Numbered from the stretch's first letter, positions 45,901 through 55,142 are shown. The stretch: 64,000 nucleotides of DNA from Pelosinus sp. UFO1 (GCF_000725345.1 NZ_CP008852.1:4022001-4086000); one strand, 5' to 3'. Notes: generated from the sequence alone by a model not told the origin. Program-made: numbers and translations.

Positions 45901-47064
45901 TCACCTTAACCATTGCTTTATTCTAGAAACCACTTCCACCAATCTCTCTTCAGGTTGTACCAAAGATATTCTGATAAAGCCTTCCCCACATTCGCCAAAG
46001 GCCCTCCCAGGAATGACAGCGACTCCCGTGTTTTTCAGCAAATCAACAGTAAAGTCAAAAGAACTTTGCTGCGTTGGCACTTTAGCCCATATGTACATAG
46101 ATGCCTTCGGACGTTCTACATGCCACCCTATACTACAAAAGCCATCCACAATAATATCGCGTCGCCTTTGGTAAGTAGCAGCCGTTTCTTTAACACAATC
46201 TTGAGGTCCTGTCAAAGCAGCGATCGCTGCAAGTTGTATAGGAGCAAATATACCATAATCAAAGTTTGATTTCAAACGTCCTAATAAGGCTATAACCTCT
46301 GCATTGCCCACAATATAACCAATGCGGCAACCACACATATTGTAACTTTTCGATATTGAATTAAACTCTACACCAATTTCTCTGGCCCCGGGAATACTCA
46401 AAAAACTATCTGGTCGATAATCATCAAAGACCAGTTCACTATAAGCAAAATCATTACAAACCACAAAATCATAGCGATGTGCTAAGTCTACTACTTTTGC
46501 AAAAAATTCACGTGTGGCAGTGGCTGCTAAGGGATTATTGGGATAATTCAAGATCATTAATTTAGTACGCTTTAACACGTCTTCGTCAATGGCGTCCAAA
46601 TCTGGTAAATAATTATTTTCTGCTGTTAAACACATCCGCTGCAGCTCTGCGCCAGCAATGTGTGGGCCTACACTAAATATGGGATAGCCCGGATCTGGAA
46701 TTAGCACTACATCCCCTGGATTGACGAGACAAAGTCCAATGTGGGCTAAACCTTCTTGGGAACCAATCAAAGAATGAACCTCACTACTTGGGTCCAGTGT
46801 GACTCCAAATTTAGTCTGATACCAATCCGCAATCGCCTGCAATAATTCTGTTTTTCCCTTCGACAGGGTATAACCATAGTTATTGCCACAAGCAGCACCA
46901 TTCCTCAACGCTTCCATAATATGTGGCGCTGGAGCCATATCCGGATTACCAATTGACAATTGGATGATATCCTTACCTGAGGCCGCTACTTCCTTCTGCA
47001 AGTCCTCGATCTGTGAAAAAATCGCCGAAGTTAGCCCTTTCATACGTTCAGCCTGTTGAATCAT
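45901..47064 (-). CDS. PLP-dependent class I/II aminotransferase
   Basis: 387-residue fold-type I aminotransferase. PLP-binding Lys in FNSISKSYNMCGCRIGY, the NYPNNPLAATA motif, DPGYPIF, and the carboxylate-binding Arg in FIRISL. It resembles the LL-diaminopimelate / aspartate aminotransferase group used in lysine synthesis by many anaerobes, but substrate cannot be fixed from sequence alone. ATG 47064 follows GGATGGGG. Transcribed alone between two terminators; no dap gene is adjacent. Confidence 0.88.
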   Translation of the reverse strand: MIQQAERMKGLTSAIFSQIEDLQKEVAASGKDIIQLSIGNPDMAPAPHIMEALRNGAACGNNYGYTLSKGKTELLQAIADWYQTKFGVTLDPSSEVHSLIGSQEGLAHIGLCLVNPGDVVLIPDPGYPIFSVGPHIAGAELQRMCLTAENNYLPDLDAIDEDVLKRTKLMILNYPNNPLAATATREFFAKVVDLAHRYDFVVCNDFAYSELVFDDYRPDSFLSIPGAREIGVEFNSISKSYNMCGCRIGYIVGNAEVIALLGRLKSNFDYGIFAPIQLAAIAALTGPQDCVKETAATYQRRRDIIVDGFCSIGWHVERPKASMYIWAKVPTQQSSFDFTVDLLKNTGVAVIPGRAFGECGEGFIRISLVQPEERLVEVVSRIKQWLR

Positions 47065-47200
47065 AGTATCCCCATCCTATCAAACCGTTTTAGTTTTTGC
47101 CATTATAGTTAACTTTTTACAGACTTCTACGCATTTCTCTTGAACCCTGCCGAAAAATTCTTTTTTATATGCAGCTTTTTATAAATGATATCCCAATAAA

Positions 47201-47240
47201 AAAGCTACCCAAGAAGACGTTTACCTCCTTAGATAGCTTT
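47201..47240 (-). terminator. Terminator of the HIT-family gene
   Basis: AAAGCTA/TAGCTTT arms with further imperfect inner pairing and UUUUUUAUUG on the minus strand; begins three bases past the stop. Confidence 0.75.
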
Positions 47241-47243
47241 CTA

Positions 47244-47669
47244 TTATAAGTTTTCCTGGATCAGATTGATCCTTTTTAGATATTCTACTTCGCTAAGTAA
47301 TACTTTCTTTTCGGGCATCATTTCAAAGGTTCCGCCCCAAGAAGGTCCATCTTGGTACTTAGGTACTAAATGAAAATGCAAATGGGAAAGCTTATCGGAA
47401 TAAGCTCCGTAATTTAGTTTATCAGGATTAAAAGCCTTCATGATAGCCTTTGCTACTTTTGCTAAATCCTTCATATAAAGATCATACTCTTTCTCATCTA
47501 ACTCAGTTAGATGATTTTGATGCCCTTTATAAGCCAATACACATCTACCCTCGTAAGTTTGTTCCTTAAATAGATACAACGTTGAAACTTCCATTTCTTT
47601 TATTTCGATCATTAAATCATCTAACCGTTGATCCTTTAAGCAATAAAAACAATCATTTTTAGCACTCAT
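47244..47669 (-). CDS. HIT-family nucleotide-binding protein
   Basis: 141 residues. The histidine triad is LSHLHFHLVPKY (about residue 95), the substrate-binding part begins CFYCLKDQ, a possible Zn pair. Family members hydrolyse or transfer nucleotidyl groups (AMP-lysine, dinucleoside polyphosphates). ATG 47669 is used because GGGAGA lies seven bases upstream; TTG 47675 is two codons earlier. Monocistronic. Confidence 0.92.
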   Translation of the reverse strand: MSAKNDCFYCLKDQRLDDLMIEIKEMEVSTLYLFKEQTYEGRCVLAYKGHQNHLTELDEKEYDLYMKDLAKVAKAIMKAFNPDKLNYGAYSDKLSHLHFHLVPKYQDGPSWGGTFEMMPEKKVLLSEVEYLKRINLIQENL

Positions 47670-47996
47670 GTCCAAATCTCCCTTACTGATGATTTCTCAT
47701 GCATCAATATAGCAATCTCTAACGATCTATTTAGCTAAGTTATTGATTCTTATATTTCAACATCTAGATAGCTTTCTATATTGTTGAAACATATTCCTTT
47801 TATCATTTGACCTAAGAAATCAAATTTTGATGATAACTGCTTTTTACTCAGCTCATATAGACTACACCATACGATTAAAGTGCTTTTGCCTGCTTTCTGG
47901 TCAGTAAATATGCCCTAATTTCTTATTCGAAACTAGGGCATATTTACTAACACTTATTATCTTTTTTATTACTCGCACACAAAATTTACATTGTCC
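47670..47996. other. Intergenic stretch with terminator at 47903-47948
   Basis: Holds the HIT-gene promoter and, at 47903-47948, a 15-bp perfect inverted repeat (AGTAAATATGCCCTA arm) that terminates the transporter gene ending at 47997. No other feature was seen. Confidence 0.7.
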
Positions 47997-49271
47997 TTAA
48001 GCGACATTTGTTCTTTCAATATTTTGTTTAATTGGTCGAACAAAAAATGCAACCGCTAAGGAGCCAATCAGAGCCAAAGAACCGGCTAACACAAACGCAC
48101 TGGTGAAAACACCTGTTGATTGTACGATGTATCCTGTAACAGCGGGTCCTATAACACCAGACAAATTAGCAAGGAAGTGAACAAAGCCACTAACACCACC
48201 AACATTTTCACCACTAACAGTATCCTGAATTAGCGCCCAATAGGTTGATCCAGTTAAATAAAGCGTAAAAATTGCAATTGACATCAGACCAACAGCCCAT
48301 TCAACCGATTCCGCAAAACCAGTCAAGGCAACACACACAGCAGTGGCTCCTAAACCAACTACTAATATAATTTTACGGGAGAACATTAATTTTCCGGTCT
48401 TCTTGAATACATAATCAGAGATAAAACCACCAGAAGCAAGGCCAATAAATCCCATAAACCAAGGTAGTGTTGTTACAATACTCATTTTGGCAATGCTAAG
48501 CCCTTTTGCCATCGTTAGATAACTTGGGAACCAAGTTAAGAAGAAGAACAAATTATAATTGTATGCAAAAAATGCGAGTGCCGTTAATAACACAGTCGGT
48601 TGCCTCAAAAAATAACTTAATGGTAATTTACCACCACCGACAGCCTGAGATACCTGTTGACCTTGTATAATCTCAAACAACTCTTCTTGGGAAACACTAG
48701 TATCTTCAGAAGGTAAATCCTTGGCCGTACGCCACCAAACTATGGCCCAGACTATTCCTATAAGAGCCATTACGACAAAGGCAACTTGCCAACTAAAGTA
48801 CATGGCGATGACGCCCACGATAGGTCCAGCAATCGCAGCACCTAATGGAGTACCTGCGCTGGCAATACCCATTGCACTAGATCGTTCTTTTGAGGGAAAC
48901 CAATTACTTACCGTCTTGCTAGTAGTGGCAGAAATAGGCCCCTCGCCTATACCAAAACAAACACGAATGATTAATAGCGAGATAAAACTAAAGGCTGCTG
49001 CGGTCATTCCGCAAAAAATAGACCAAACCGTCATAGCCCCCGCAAAAACTTTCCTCGGGCCATAGATATCTGAAAGATAACCACCAACAAAGTTAAATAT
49101 TGCATATCCTGCGAAAAAACTACTAAATAATATACCTAATTGCGAAGGAGTAAGTCCATATTCCTTGGTAATATACGGTGCTGCAACAGAAAAAGCTGTG
49201 CGGTCCAAATAGTTAATCATACTAGCTAAAAATATCATCAAAATAATTTGCCATCTGCGTTTACGAAGCAT
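47997..49271 (-). CDS. MFS hexuronate transporter (ExuT-like)
   Basis: 424-residue transporter of the anion:cation symporter family with about 12 helices; RRWQIILMIFLASMINYLDR at the N-terminus and GGYLSDIYGPRKV in the 2-3 loop are typical. Placed last in an operon with mannonate dehydratase and fructuronate-reductase genes, it likely imports glucuronate, gulonate or a related acid by proton symport. AGGGAGGG precedes ATG 49271. Sequence differs from the ketogluconate-region transporter (14228-15502), so duplicate function is not implied. Confidence 0.88.
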   Translation of the reverse strand: MLRKRRWQIILMIFLASMINYLDRTAFSVAAPYITKEYGLTPSQLGILFSSFFAGYAIFNFVGGYLSDIYGPRKVFAGAMTVWSIFCGMTAAAFSFISLLIIRVCFGIGEGPISATTSKTVSNWFPSKERSSAMGIASAGTPLGAAIAGPIVGVIAMYFSWQVAFVVMALIGIVWAIVWWRTAKDLPSEDTSVSQEELFEIIQGQQVSQAVGGGKLPLSYFLRQPTVLLTALAFFAYNYNLFFFLTWFPSYLTMAKGLSIAKMSIVTTLPWFMGFIGLASGGFISDYVFKKTGKLMFSRKIILVVGLGATAVCVALTGFAESVEWAVGLMSIAIFTLYLTGSTYWALIQDTVSGENVGGVSGFVHFLANLSGVIGPAVTGYIVQSTGVFTSAFVLAGSLALIGSLAVAFFVRPIKQNIERTNVA

Positions 49272-49386
49272 GTATAACCCTCCCTACTTATGTTATATTC
49301 CTTTTACCCCATAGAACCATTCACTTTTTATTAAAATATATTTTTCCGTAGATTATGCCCTTAGTTAAATGAATTCCACCATCCAC

Positions 49387-49440
49387 AGACAATTTGAACT
49401 AAATATTGCAGCTATTCATTTTAGTTCAAATTATCTGTCT
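49387..49440 (-). terminator. Terminator or processing hairpin after uxuB
   Basis: Long imperfect inverted repeat: AGACA-ATTTGAACTAAA paired with TTTAGTTCAAAT-TGTCT around a 16-base loop, between uxuB and the transporter gene. Confidence 0.65.
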
Positions 49441-49459
49441 TTATTGGACGCATTTGATT

Positions 49460-51073
49460 CTATAAATATCTTTGTAAGGTAGCTCTTACAGCACCTGCTC
49501 CAGAAATCATTTCTTTAAAATAACCCTCCGTCTTTTCACCTAAGCCAGCTTGATAAAGATTTACACCGAATATATCTTCATTTGAAAGTATTGGCTGCAA
49601 AGAATCTCCTACGGATTCTACATCCCCAAGCTTTACTCCTGAGATATAATTTTTTAAGGTAGATAGCAATGGATCGGAACTTAAGCTCATTTCATTACCT
49701 TGGTCATCAAGCCCCATCAAATACCTGCACCATCCGGCAATTACCAGAGGAATAAAAGTAAGACTTGTTGGATCCAAGTCGGCTCTTTCAGAATAAGCCT
49801 TGATTGTCTCTCCGAAGCGTATTCCTACTTTTTGCGATGTATCAGAAGCAATTCGTTGTGGAGTATCAGGGATATAAGGATTAGGGAACCTTACTTCAAT
49901 CACTTCTTTGATAAAAGCTTTGGGATCTACAATTTGCGGATTTACAACTACTGGCATGCCTTCTTCGTAGCCGATTTTTTCTACCAATTTTTTTAGGTTT
50001 GGATCTTTCATTTCATCGGCAATCAACGTATACCCTAACAAACAGCCAAAAACTGCAAGAGAAGTATGCAGAGGATTCAAGCAGGTACACACTTTCATCT
50101 TCTCAACTCTATCTACGGTCTGCTTATCAGTAAAGATTACGCCTACTTTTTCTAGAGGCATACGACCATTAGGAAACTTATCTTCTATTACTAAATATTG
50201 AGGCTTTTCGGCATTCACAAAAGGAGCGATGAATGTGTTTTTTGTCGTACAAAGAATATCTGTACTGCCAAAACCACTTTGATTCAATGTACTTTTAACA
50301 CTTTCGGCAGGTCTAGGTGTAATCTTATCTATCATACTCCAGGGAAAGGACACTTTTTCTGGAGTATTTATATAGTTCAAGAATCCCTCTTCAACCAAAC
50401 CTAGCTCAGCCCATTTTCTACAAATTGTTTCTACGGCACTAAAAAGTTTGTCTCCATTATGGGAACAGTTATCCATACTAACAAAAGCAATTGGTAGTTC
50501 TCCGTGTTGATAGCGGGTGTAAGCCAATGATGCAACTTTAGCCATCACACTTTTAGGTTTTTCTGGTCCCTTATTCATATCTTCCTGTACATCGGCAGAA
50601 TAATTTCCTGCCGCATTCTTTAAACTATAACCTTTTTCTGTAATTGTAAAACTTGCTAGTTGTAGTGAAGGCTTAGAAAAGATAGTTTGTATTCTCTGCC
50701 AGTCATTTTCTCTGGCAGGATCTCCAATTAGACTTTCACCGATACTGCCGATAATTTTTTTATCTAAGCTACCATCTGTATTCATAGTGGCTAATAAACC
50801 TAAATTATCATAAGGAGTATATATTTTTTCGATAATTTCCTCATCATACGTTTCCACTACAACAATACCTGTATCTACTGTTCCCGTATTGAGGAGTGAT
50901 TGTTGCAACATAGCAATGAAGCCTCTAAAGATATTTCCAGCCCCAAAGTGTACCCATGTAGGATTTTCTTTGGTTAAAGCAGACATTTTCTCGTGATTAA
51001 ATTTGAGGTTTTCTATGTCTGCTTGTTTCCATCGATTCTCATCTTTAATGCTTTCCTGGCTTAGAATTAGCAT
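49460..51073 (-). CDS. uxuB: D-fructuronate reductase (mannonate oxidoreductase)
   Basis: 537-residue NAD-dependent polyol dehydrogenase family enzyme interconverting D-fructuronate and D-mannonate. N-terminal Rossmann segment WVHFGAGNIFRGF, family motif VSMDNCSHNGDKLF, and the catalytic region CTCLNPLHTSLAVFGCLLGY (Lys/Asn/His). ATG 51073 follows AAGGAAGG. It is the third gene of the uxu operon. A decayed copy of this gene lies at 54567-54872. Confidence 0.93.
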   Translation of the reverse strand: MLILSQESIKDENRWKQADIENLKFNHEKMSALTKENPTWVHFGAGNIFRGFIAMLQQSLLNTGTVDTGIVVVETYDEEIIEKIYTPYDNLGLLATMNTDGSLDKKIIGSIGESLIGDPARENDWQRIQTIFSKPSLQLASFTITEKGYSLKNAAGNYSADVQEDMNKGPEKPKSVMAKVASLAYTRYQHGELPIAFVSMDNCSHNGDKLFSAVETICRKWAELGLVEEGFLNYINTPEKVSFPWSMIDKITPRPAESVKSTLNQSGFGSTDILCTTKNTFIAPFVNAEKPQYLVIEDKFPNGRMPLEKVGVIFTDKQTVDRVEKMKVCTCLNPLHTSLAVFGCLLGYTLIADEMKDPNLKKLVEKIGYEEGMPVVVNPQIVDPKAFIKEVIEVRFPNPYIPDTPQRIASDTSQKVGIRFGETIKAYSERADLDPTSLTFIPLVIAGWCRYLMGLDDQGNEMSLSSDPLLSTLKNYISGVKLGDVESVGDSLQPILSNEDIFGVNLYQAGLGEKTEGYFKEMISGAGAVRATLQRYL

Positions 51074-51130
51074 TGGAAAACACCTTCCTTTCTATTTATC
51101 CATTTATATACGACTCCAAGTCTTTATGCT

Positions 51131-51172
51131 AGTAGAGTAAGATCGCAGCGAAAACTACAATTTTACTCTACT
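51131..51172 (-). terminator. Hairpin between the dehydrogenase and uxuB genes
   Basis: 10-bp arms AGTAGAGTAA / TTACTCTACT with a 22-base loop. No clear U tail; may adjust expression within the operon. Confidence 0.5.
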
Positions 51173-51212
51173 TAATAATTCTCTGAAAGTTTAATTCCTT
51201 CTTACAATCTGG

Positions 51213-52229
51213 CTAAAAAGTAAGCACGATTTTACATACACTCTCTGGATTTTCATCATTAAGCTCAAAAGCCTTTTGAGTTTCTTCAAAATTAAAAGTA
51301 TGTGTAAGTATCTTTTGTGGCTGAACTAATTCTTTCGCAAACCAATCAATAACCTGTGGGAATTTATTATTGTTTAGCCTAGTGCCGATAATTTCAAGTT
51401 CCTTACTCATAATATCTACCTGTGGTATTTTAACCAAATCTGTACTAAAGCCTAAAACAACTACTCTTCCAGCTGGTGATGCAATATTATGAATACAAGA
51501 TTCTAATACATTAACATTACCAGTAGCCTCTAAAATTAAGCTTGCACCTTCATTATTGGTAAACTCCATTACCTCTTTTATCATATCGCTTGTTTTGGCG
51601 TTAATAACGAGGTCAGCGCCCATTTCTTTAGCCCATTTCAATCTTGATTCTATAACATCCATGATTGCAACACGAGCTCCAATCATTTTAACTGCTTGTA
51701 AAATTACCAAACCAATTGGTCCAGCACCACAAATTAAAACGGTATCGGTAGCAGTAAGTCGACCACGATCAAGAACTTGCGCCGCAATTGTATAAGGTTC
51801 GACCATTGCTGCAATCTCCCAAGAAATGTTATCAGGAAGTTTATGCGCACTTGTAGCAGCTACAGCAATATATTCCTGATAACCACCATCCCGATGTACA
51901 CCTAACACATTCAGGTTTTTGCAAACATTACGCCGTCCAATACGACAAGAATAACAGTGTCCACATGAAACAACTGGATCGATAGCCACCCGGTCACCGA
52001 CCTTTACATTTTGGACTTGTAAACCTACTTTTTCGACTTCACCCACAAATTCATGTCCAACAACTCTAGGATATGTGGCAAAAGCATTTTTCCCATGATA
52101 AATATGAACATCTGAGCCACAAATTCCAGCAGCTTTTACCTTAACTAGTATTTCATTTTCATCTATCTTGGGAACTAATCTATCTTTAATTACTACTTTT
52201 CCAGGTTTAGTAATCTCTATAGCCTTCAT
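51213..52229 (-). CDS. Zinc-dependent alcohol dehydrogenase, hexonate type
   Basis: 338-residue medium-chain dehydrogenase. Catalytic zinc ligands AAGICGSDVHIYHG and GHEFVGEVEKVG; structural zinc Cys set CGHCYSCRIGRRNVC; Rossmann GAGPIGLVILQAVK. In a gene order uxuA - this - uxuB it most likely oxidises L-gulonate or L-galactonate to a keto-acid feeding UxuB, comparable to E. coli LgoD/YjjN. AGG-rich site (GGGGGAGG) ahead of ATG 52229. Threonine or sorbitol dehydrogenase activity would be the alternative. Confidence 0.85.
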   Translation of the reverse strand: MKAIEITKPGKVVIKDRLVPKIDENEILVKVKAAGICGSDVHIYHGKNAFATYPRVVGHEFVGEVEKVGLQVQNVKVGDRVAIDPVVSCGHCYSCRIGRRNVCKNLNVLGVHRDGGYQEYIAVAATSAHKLPDNISWEIAAMVEPYTIAAQVLDRGRLTATDTVLICGAGPIGLVILQAVKMIGARVAIMDVIESRLKWAKEMGADLVINAKTSDMIKEVMEFTNNEGASLILEATGNVNVLESCIHNIASPAGRVVVLGFSTDLVKIPQVDIMSKELEIIGTRLNNNKFPQVIDWFAKELVQPQKILTHTFNFEETQKAFELNDENPESVCKIVLTF

Positions 52230-52260
52230 CTTCTACCTCCCCCTCTTCTATGCCTATTTA

Positions 52261-53331
52261 TTACTTACTTTCGCCTCTCACAATAGCATCCCAGAGACCA
52301 CATAAATAATTGGCGCCTAAGGCTCTATCATATAAGCCATAGCCTGGTCTGCCTTTCTCATCCCAAATCATCCGACCGTGGTCAGGACGAATTGGTCCAG
52401 TAAAGCCAATATCATAAAATGCTTTCATAATTTCATACATATCAAGAGAACCTTCATCTGCTTTGTGAGCTGTTTCATTAAAGATTCCAGGTTCATGAAC
52501 CTGCACGTTACGCACATGTCCAAAAGCAACTCGATCACCGAAATAACGGATAATTTCAGGGATATTATTTTCTAAATTAGCCCCTAGTGATCCACTACAT
52601 ATTGTTAAACCATTGCTTGTGCTATCCACCATATCTACAATTCGTTTTAAATTTTTCTTGGAGGTTACAATTCTAGGAAGACCAAATACGGAATAAGGGG
52701 GATCATCAGGATGGATTGCCATTTTGATGCCGTATTCCTCTGCTGCAGGTATTACAGCTTTCAAGAAATATTCTAAATGGCTAAATAGTTTTTCTTCATC
52801 GATATCTTTATATAAATCAAAAAGATGCTTCAATTCTTTTAAGCGCCACGCTTCCCAGCCAGGAAGTTCAAATCCATTAGAATTGGCCTGCATTTCTTCT
52901 ACCATCTTTTGTGGATCCTTGCCCTGAATCAATCGAACATCAAACTCTAAGGCAGTGGAGCCATCTGCTAGTACTTTCGCCAAATCCGTTCTCGTCCAAT
53001 CAAATACAGGCATAAAATTGTAGCATACAACTTTTACTCCTGCTTGCCCAAGATGCTTCAAGGATGTGATGTAGTTCTCAATATATTGATCTCTAGATGG
53101 CAGCCCTAGCTTAATATCTTCATGAATATTAACACTTTCAATCGTCTCAAGTAGTAATCCCTGCTCTTCGACTTCCTTTTTCAATGCCAGAATCTTGTCC
53201 ATTGGCCAAACTTCACCAACAGGCACATCGAATAAAGCCCCTACAATTCCTTTCATGCCGGGAATTTGGCGTATATTTTGCAAGGATATGGAATCATTCT
53301 CTTTACCGTACCAACGAAATGACATAATCAT
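52261..53331 (-). CDS. uxuA: Mannonate dehydratase
   Basis: 356-residue TIM-barrel enzyme turning D-mannonate into 2-keto-3-deoxygluconate. Metal ligands typical of UxuA: HPDDPP, CSGSLGANLENNI, HVRNVQVHEPG, and RPDHGRMIWDE. First gene of the uxu operon; its product KDG would need a KDG kinase and KDPG aldolase, for which the kinase and eda genes in the 11.8-17.5 kb cluster are candidates. ATG 53331 has GGAGG ten bases upstream; ATG two codons later is possible. Confidence 0.94.
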   Translation of the reverse strand: MIMSFRWYGKENDSISLQNIRQIPGMKGIVGALFDVPVGEVWPMDKILALKKEVEEQGLLLETIESVNIHEDIKLGLPSRDQYIENYITSLKHLGQAGVKVVCYNFMPVFDWTRTDLAKVLADGSTALEFDVRLIQGKDPQKMVEEMQANSNGFELPGWEAWRLKELKHLFDLYKDIDEEKLFSHLEYFLKAVIPAAEEYGIKMAIHPDDPPYSVFGLPRIVTSKKNLKRIVDMVDSTSNGLTICSGSLGANLENNIPEIIRYFGDRVAFGHVRNVQVHEPGIFNETAHKADEGSLDMYEIMKAFYDIGFTGPIRPDHGRMIWDEKGRPGYGLYDRALGANYLCGLWDAIVRGESK

Positions 53332-53445
53332 TTATATTCGACCTCCCTTAAAATTAAAATAGCCAAACTGATTTCATTAACTGTAAGTGCAGTGACTGAA
53401 TTTATTTATAACGACTTTGTTAATGCAATCTGCTTGTTTAATCCG

Positions 53446-53474
53446 ATTCTACCACACTACCATACTAGTGTAAA
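53446..53474 (-). promoter_or_regulatory. uxuA promoter with embedded GntR-type operator
   Basis: Minus strand TTTACA, 17-base spacer, TAGAAT. The spacer and -35 contain the inverted repeat ACACTA-GTATGG-TAGTGT (53454-53471), which matches the repeat in front of the gntR gene. A repressor here would block polymerase directly. Confidence 0.65.
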
Positions 53475-53478
53475 TACC

Positions 53479-53542
53479 ATTTATCAGTATTATCTAATAA
53501 AATCTGATTTTTTTAATTTTTTACTAAACAATACTGATAAAT
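53479..53542. repeat. 13-bp inverted repeat upstream of the uxu promoter
   Basis: ATTTATCAGTATT and its exact complement AATACTGATAAAT, separated by 38 bases. Could be a regulator site pair or a hairpin; no known motif recognised. Confidence 0.5.
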
Positions 53543-53636
53543 CGGAGATTAAGTTATTCATAGAGAAAGATATATTTTATGGTGCAGTTAGTTTCTGCAT
53601 ATTTCTTCTGGATACACATCCTGCTTGAAAAATAAA

Positions 53637-53668
53637 TATAGCTACCTAAAGTCTTTTAGGTAGCTATA
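53637..53668 (-). terminator. Terminator of the gntR gene
   Basis: 12-bp perfect arms TATAGCTACCTA / TAGGTAGCTATA with further pairing, then AUUUAUUUUU on the minus strand. Confidence 0.8.
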
Positions 53669-53715
53669 TTGCGCAATCTATACAATTATAAAATATGAGC
53701 TATTGCGCCAGACTT

Positions 53716-54432
53716 TTATCGCAACGTCGCCTGAGTTTGTTTAAAATAACCAACATAATCCCTATATAAATCTTGAATATCAAATTTCACTTTGTTCAAG
53801 TGACGATGGATGGTCTTCACTCCCAAATCTACATCTTTTTCTTTAATCGCTTGGACCAGTTCTTGGTGCTGCTTTAAGACGGGTGGTACATCATACCCAC
53901 CAGCTATATTCAAGATTCTCACTCGATTATAATGTGTGTTCATTTGTTGAATCATAGACCAAATACGCGTTTTCTTACAGCCTACAAAAATCGTTCTATG
54001 CATTGCTTCATCAAGTTCATAAAACTTAAGATAATTTTTTTCTTTAATACACAATTCTTGGAGGGCAATGTTGGATTGAAGTTCAAAGAGTTTGTCACTT
54101 GGGAATTGTACACAAGCTATCTCAATTACTGCTTTTTCAACTGTTTCACGTAAAAACTTGGATTCCTCGACATTCTCAATATCAATCAGAGATACATAAG
54201 TTCCCTTTTGTGGTAAGATATCCAGTAAATATTCCTGAGATAATTGAATAAATGCTTCACGAACAGGAGTGCGACTCACCCCTAATAGTAGGGCTATATC
54301 TTTTTCTGATAAAGCACTACCTGGTATCAGCTTTAATTCCATTATGTTAAATTTTAAAAATCGATATACATATTCGCGCGTTGATTCTTGCGGATTTCTA
54401 TCAATTACACTTACGTCCATATTCCCTATCAT
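53716..54432 (-). CDS. GntR-family (FadR subfamily) regulator of the uxu operon
   Basis: 238 residues: winged helix-turn-helix (SALSEKDIALLLGVSRTPVREAF) and an all-helical FCD effector domain with metal/His positions (ELDEAMHRTIFVG, LKQHQELVQAIKEKD, HRHLNKVKFDI). UxuR/ExuR of enteric bacteria belong to the same subfamily. The same 18-bp imperfect palindrome occurs in front of this gene and in the uxuA promoter. ATG 54432 is the first start; ATG 54420 (MDVSVIDRN) is an alternative. Confidence 0.9.
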   Translation of the reverse strand: MIGNMDVSVIDRNPQESTREYVYRFLKFNIMELKLIPGSALSEKDIALLLGVSRTPVREAFIQLSQEYLLDILPQKGTYVSLIDIENVEESKFLRETVEKAVIEIACVQFPSDKLFELQSNIALQELCIKEKNYLKFYELDEAMHRTIFVGCKKTRIWSMIQQMNTHYNRVRILNIAGGYDVPPVLKQHQELVQAIKEKDVDLGVKTIHRHLNKVKFDIQDLYRDYVGYFKQTQATLR

Positions 54433-54446
54433 TTCCCCTTCATGTC

Positions 54447-54464
54447 ATACTAATATGTTAGTAT
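54447..54464. promoter_or_regulatory. Candidate GntR operator (autoregulation)
   Basis: ATACTAATATGTTAGTAT, a palindrome except the centre, 15 bases upstream of the gntR start. Aligns with ACACTACCATACTAGTGT (53454-53471, plus strand). Confidence 0.65.
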
Positions 54465-54566
54465 ATCACTTTTTTCTTCGTATTTCTAGCAGAAAACATA
54501 AGAAAAGACTTGGCTTGGGCCAAGTTCTCAGACGCAGGCAGAAGCCTTAGTCGTTCTTACTTGGAA

Positions 54567-54872
54567 TCAAAATCCAACATGATAGGGATTCACACCAAAT
54601 ATTTCTTCATTAGAAAGTATTGGTTTTAGAGACTCGTTGTATCCAAATCAGACCGCTCACAAATCGTATGCCTACCTTTTGAGATGTGTCTATTGCAATT
54701 CTTTGCGGAGTATCAGGTATATACGGATTTGGGAACCTTACTTCAATCACTGCTCTGATAAAAACTTCCGGATCGACAATTCCAGGATTCACAACAACTG
54801 GCATTCCTTCCTCATATCCTACTTTAAATACTGTGGCTTTTCTGCATTGACAAAAGGAGCAATAAATGTATT
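54567..54872 (-). pseudogene. Decayed second copy of uxuB
   Basis: Pieces in the order of UxuB: NTFIAPFVNAEKPQYL (54872 on), then VGYEEGMPVVVNPGIVDPE and VRFPNPYIPDTPQRIA (middle), then LKPILSNEEIFGVNPYHVGF before TGA. Compared with the intact gene, the N-terminal half, about 75 codons between the first two pieces, and about 65 codons before the last one are missing, and there are frame breaks. It cannot give a functional enzyme. It borders repeat copy 3. Confidence 0.85.
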
Positions 54873-54880
54873 TTGAACAT

Positions 54881-55027
54881 CTTAGTCACACTTATCCAGG
54901 ACTTAGCCACTCTTAACTCCTACTTGTATAAGTGATCCGACCCTTAGAGCGAACTTAATTCGAGTTCTACAGCATGTTTATTAGGGTCTTACAGGCTGTT
55001 AACGAGATAGAAGTCTTAGAGGGCAAA
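54881..55027 (-). repeat. Modular structured repeat, copy 3 (degenerate)
   Basis: Minus strand repeats the landmarks of copies 1 and 2: CTCTAAG, TATCTCGTTAACAGCCTGTAA, ACTCGAATTAAGTTCG, CTCTAAGGGTC, GGAGTTAAGAG, GGCTAAGTCCTGGATAAGTG. The small hairpin is lost, and the terminal GATTCAGATGG hairpin is missing. It abuts the uxuB pseudogene. Confidence 0.7.
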
Positions 55028-55111
55028 CAACCCGTCACCAGCAGTAATGAAACCATCCTTTTTTTCACTTAACACCATCCTTTTCAACTAGGCGCCATTA
55101 TGAAATAAAAA

Positions 55112-55142
55112 CCATAACCCCCAATGTAGATTATGGCTTTTT
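55112..55142 (+). terminator. Isolated terminator-like hairpin
   Basis: CCATAA/TTATGG arms followed by CTTTTTCG on the plus strand. No plus-strand gene precedes it; perhaps a relic of the decayed region. The rest of 55028-55224 shows nothing recognisable. Confidence 0.4.

Noticed and set aside
53392-53628. 78-codon plus-strand frame upstream of uxuA
   Set aside because: No ribosome site; the region is the control region of the uxu operon with a promoter and operator on the other strand.
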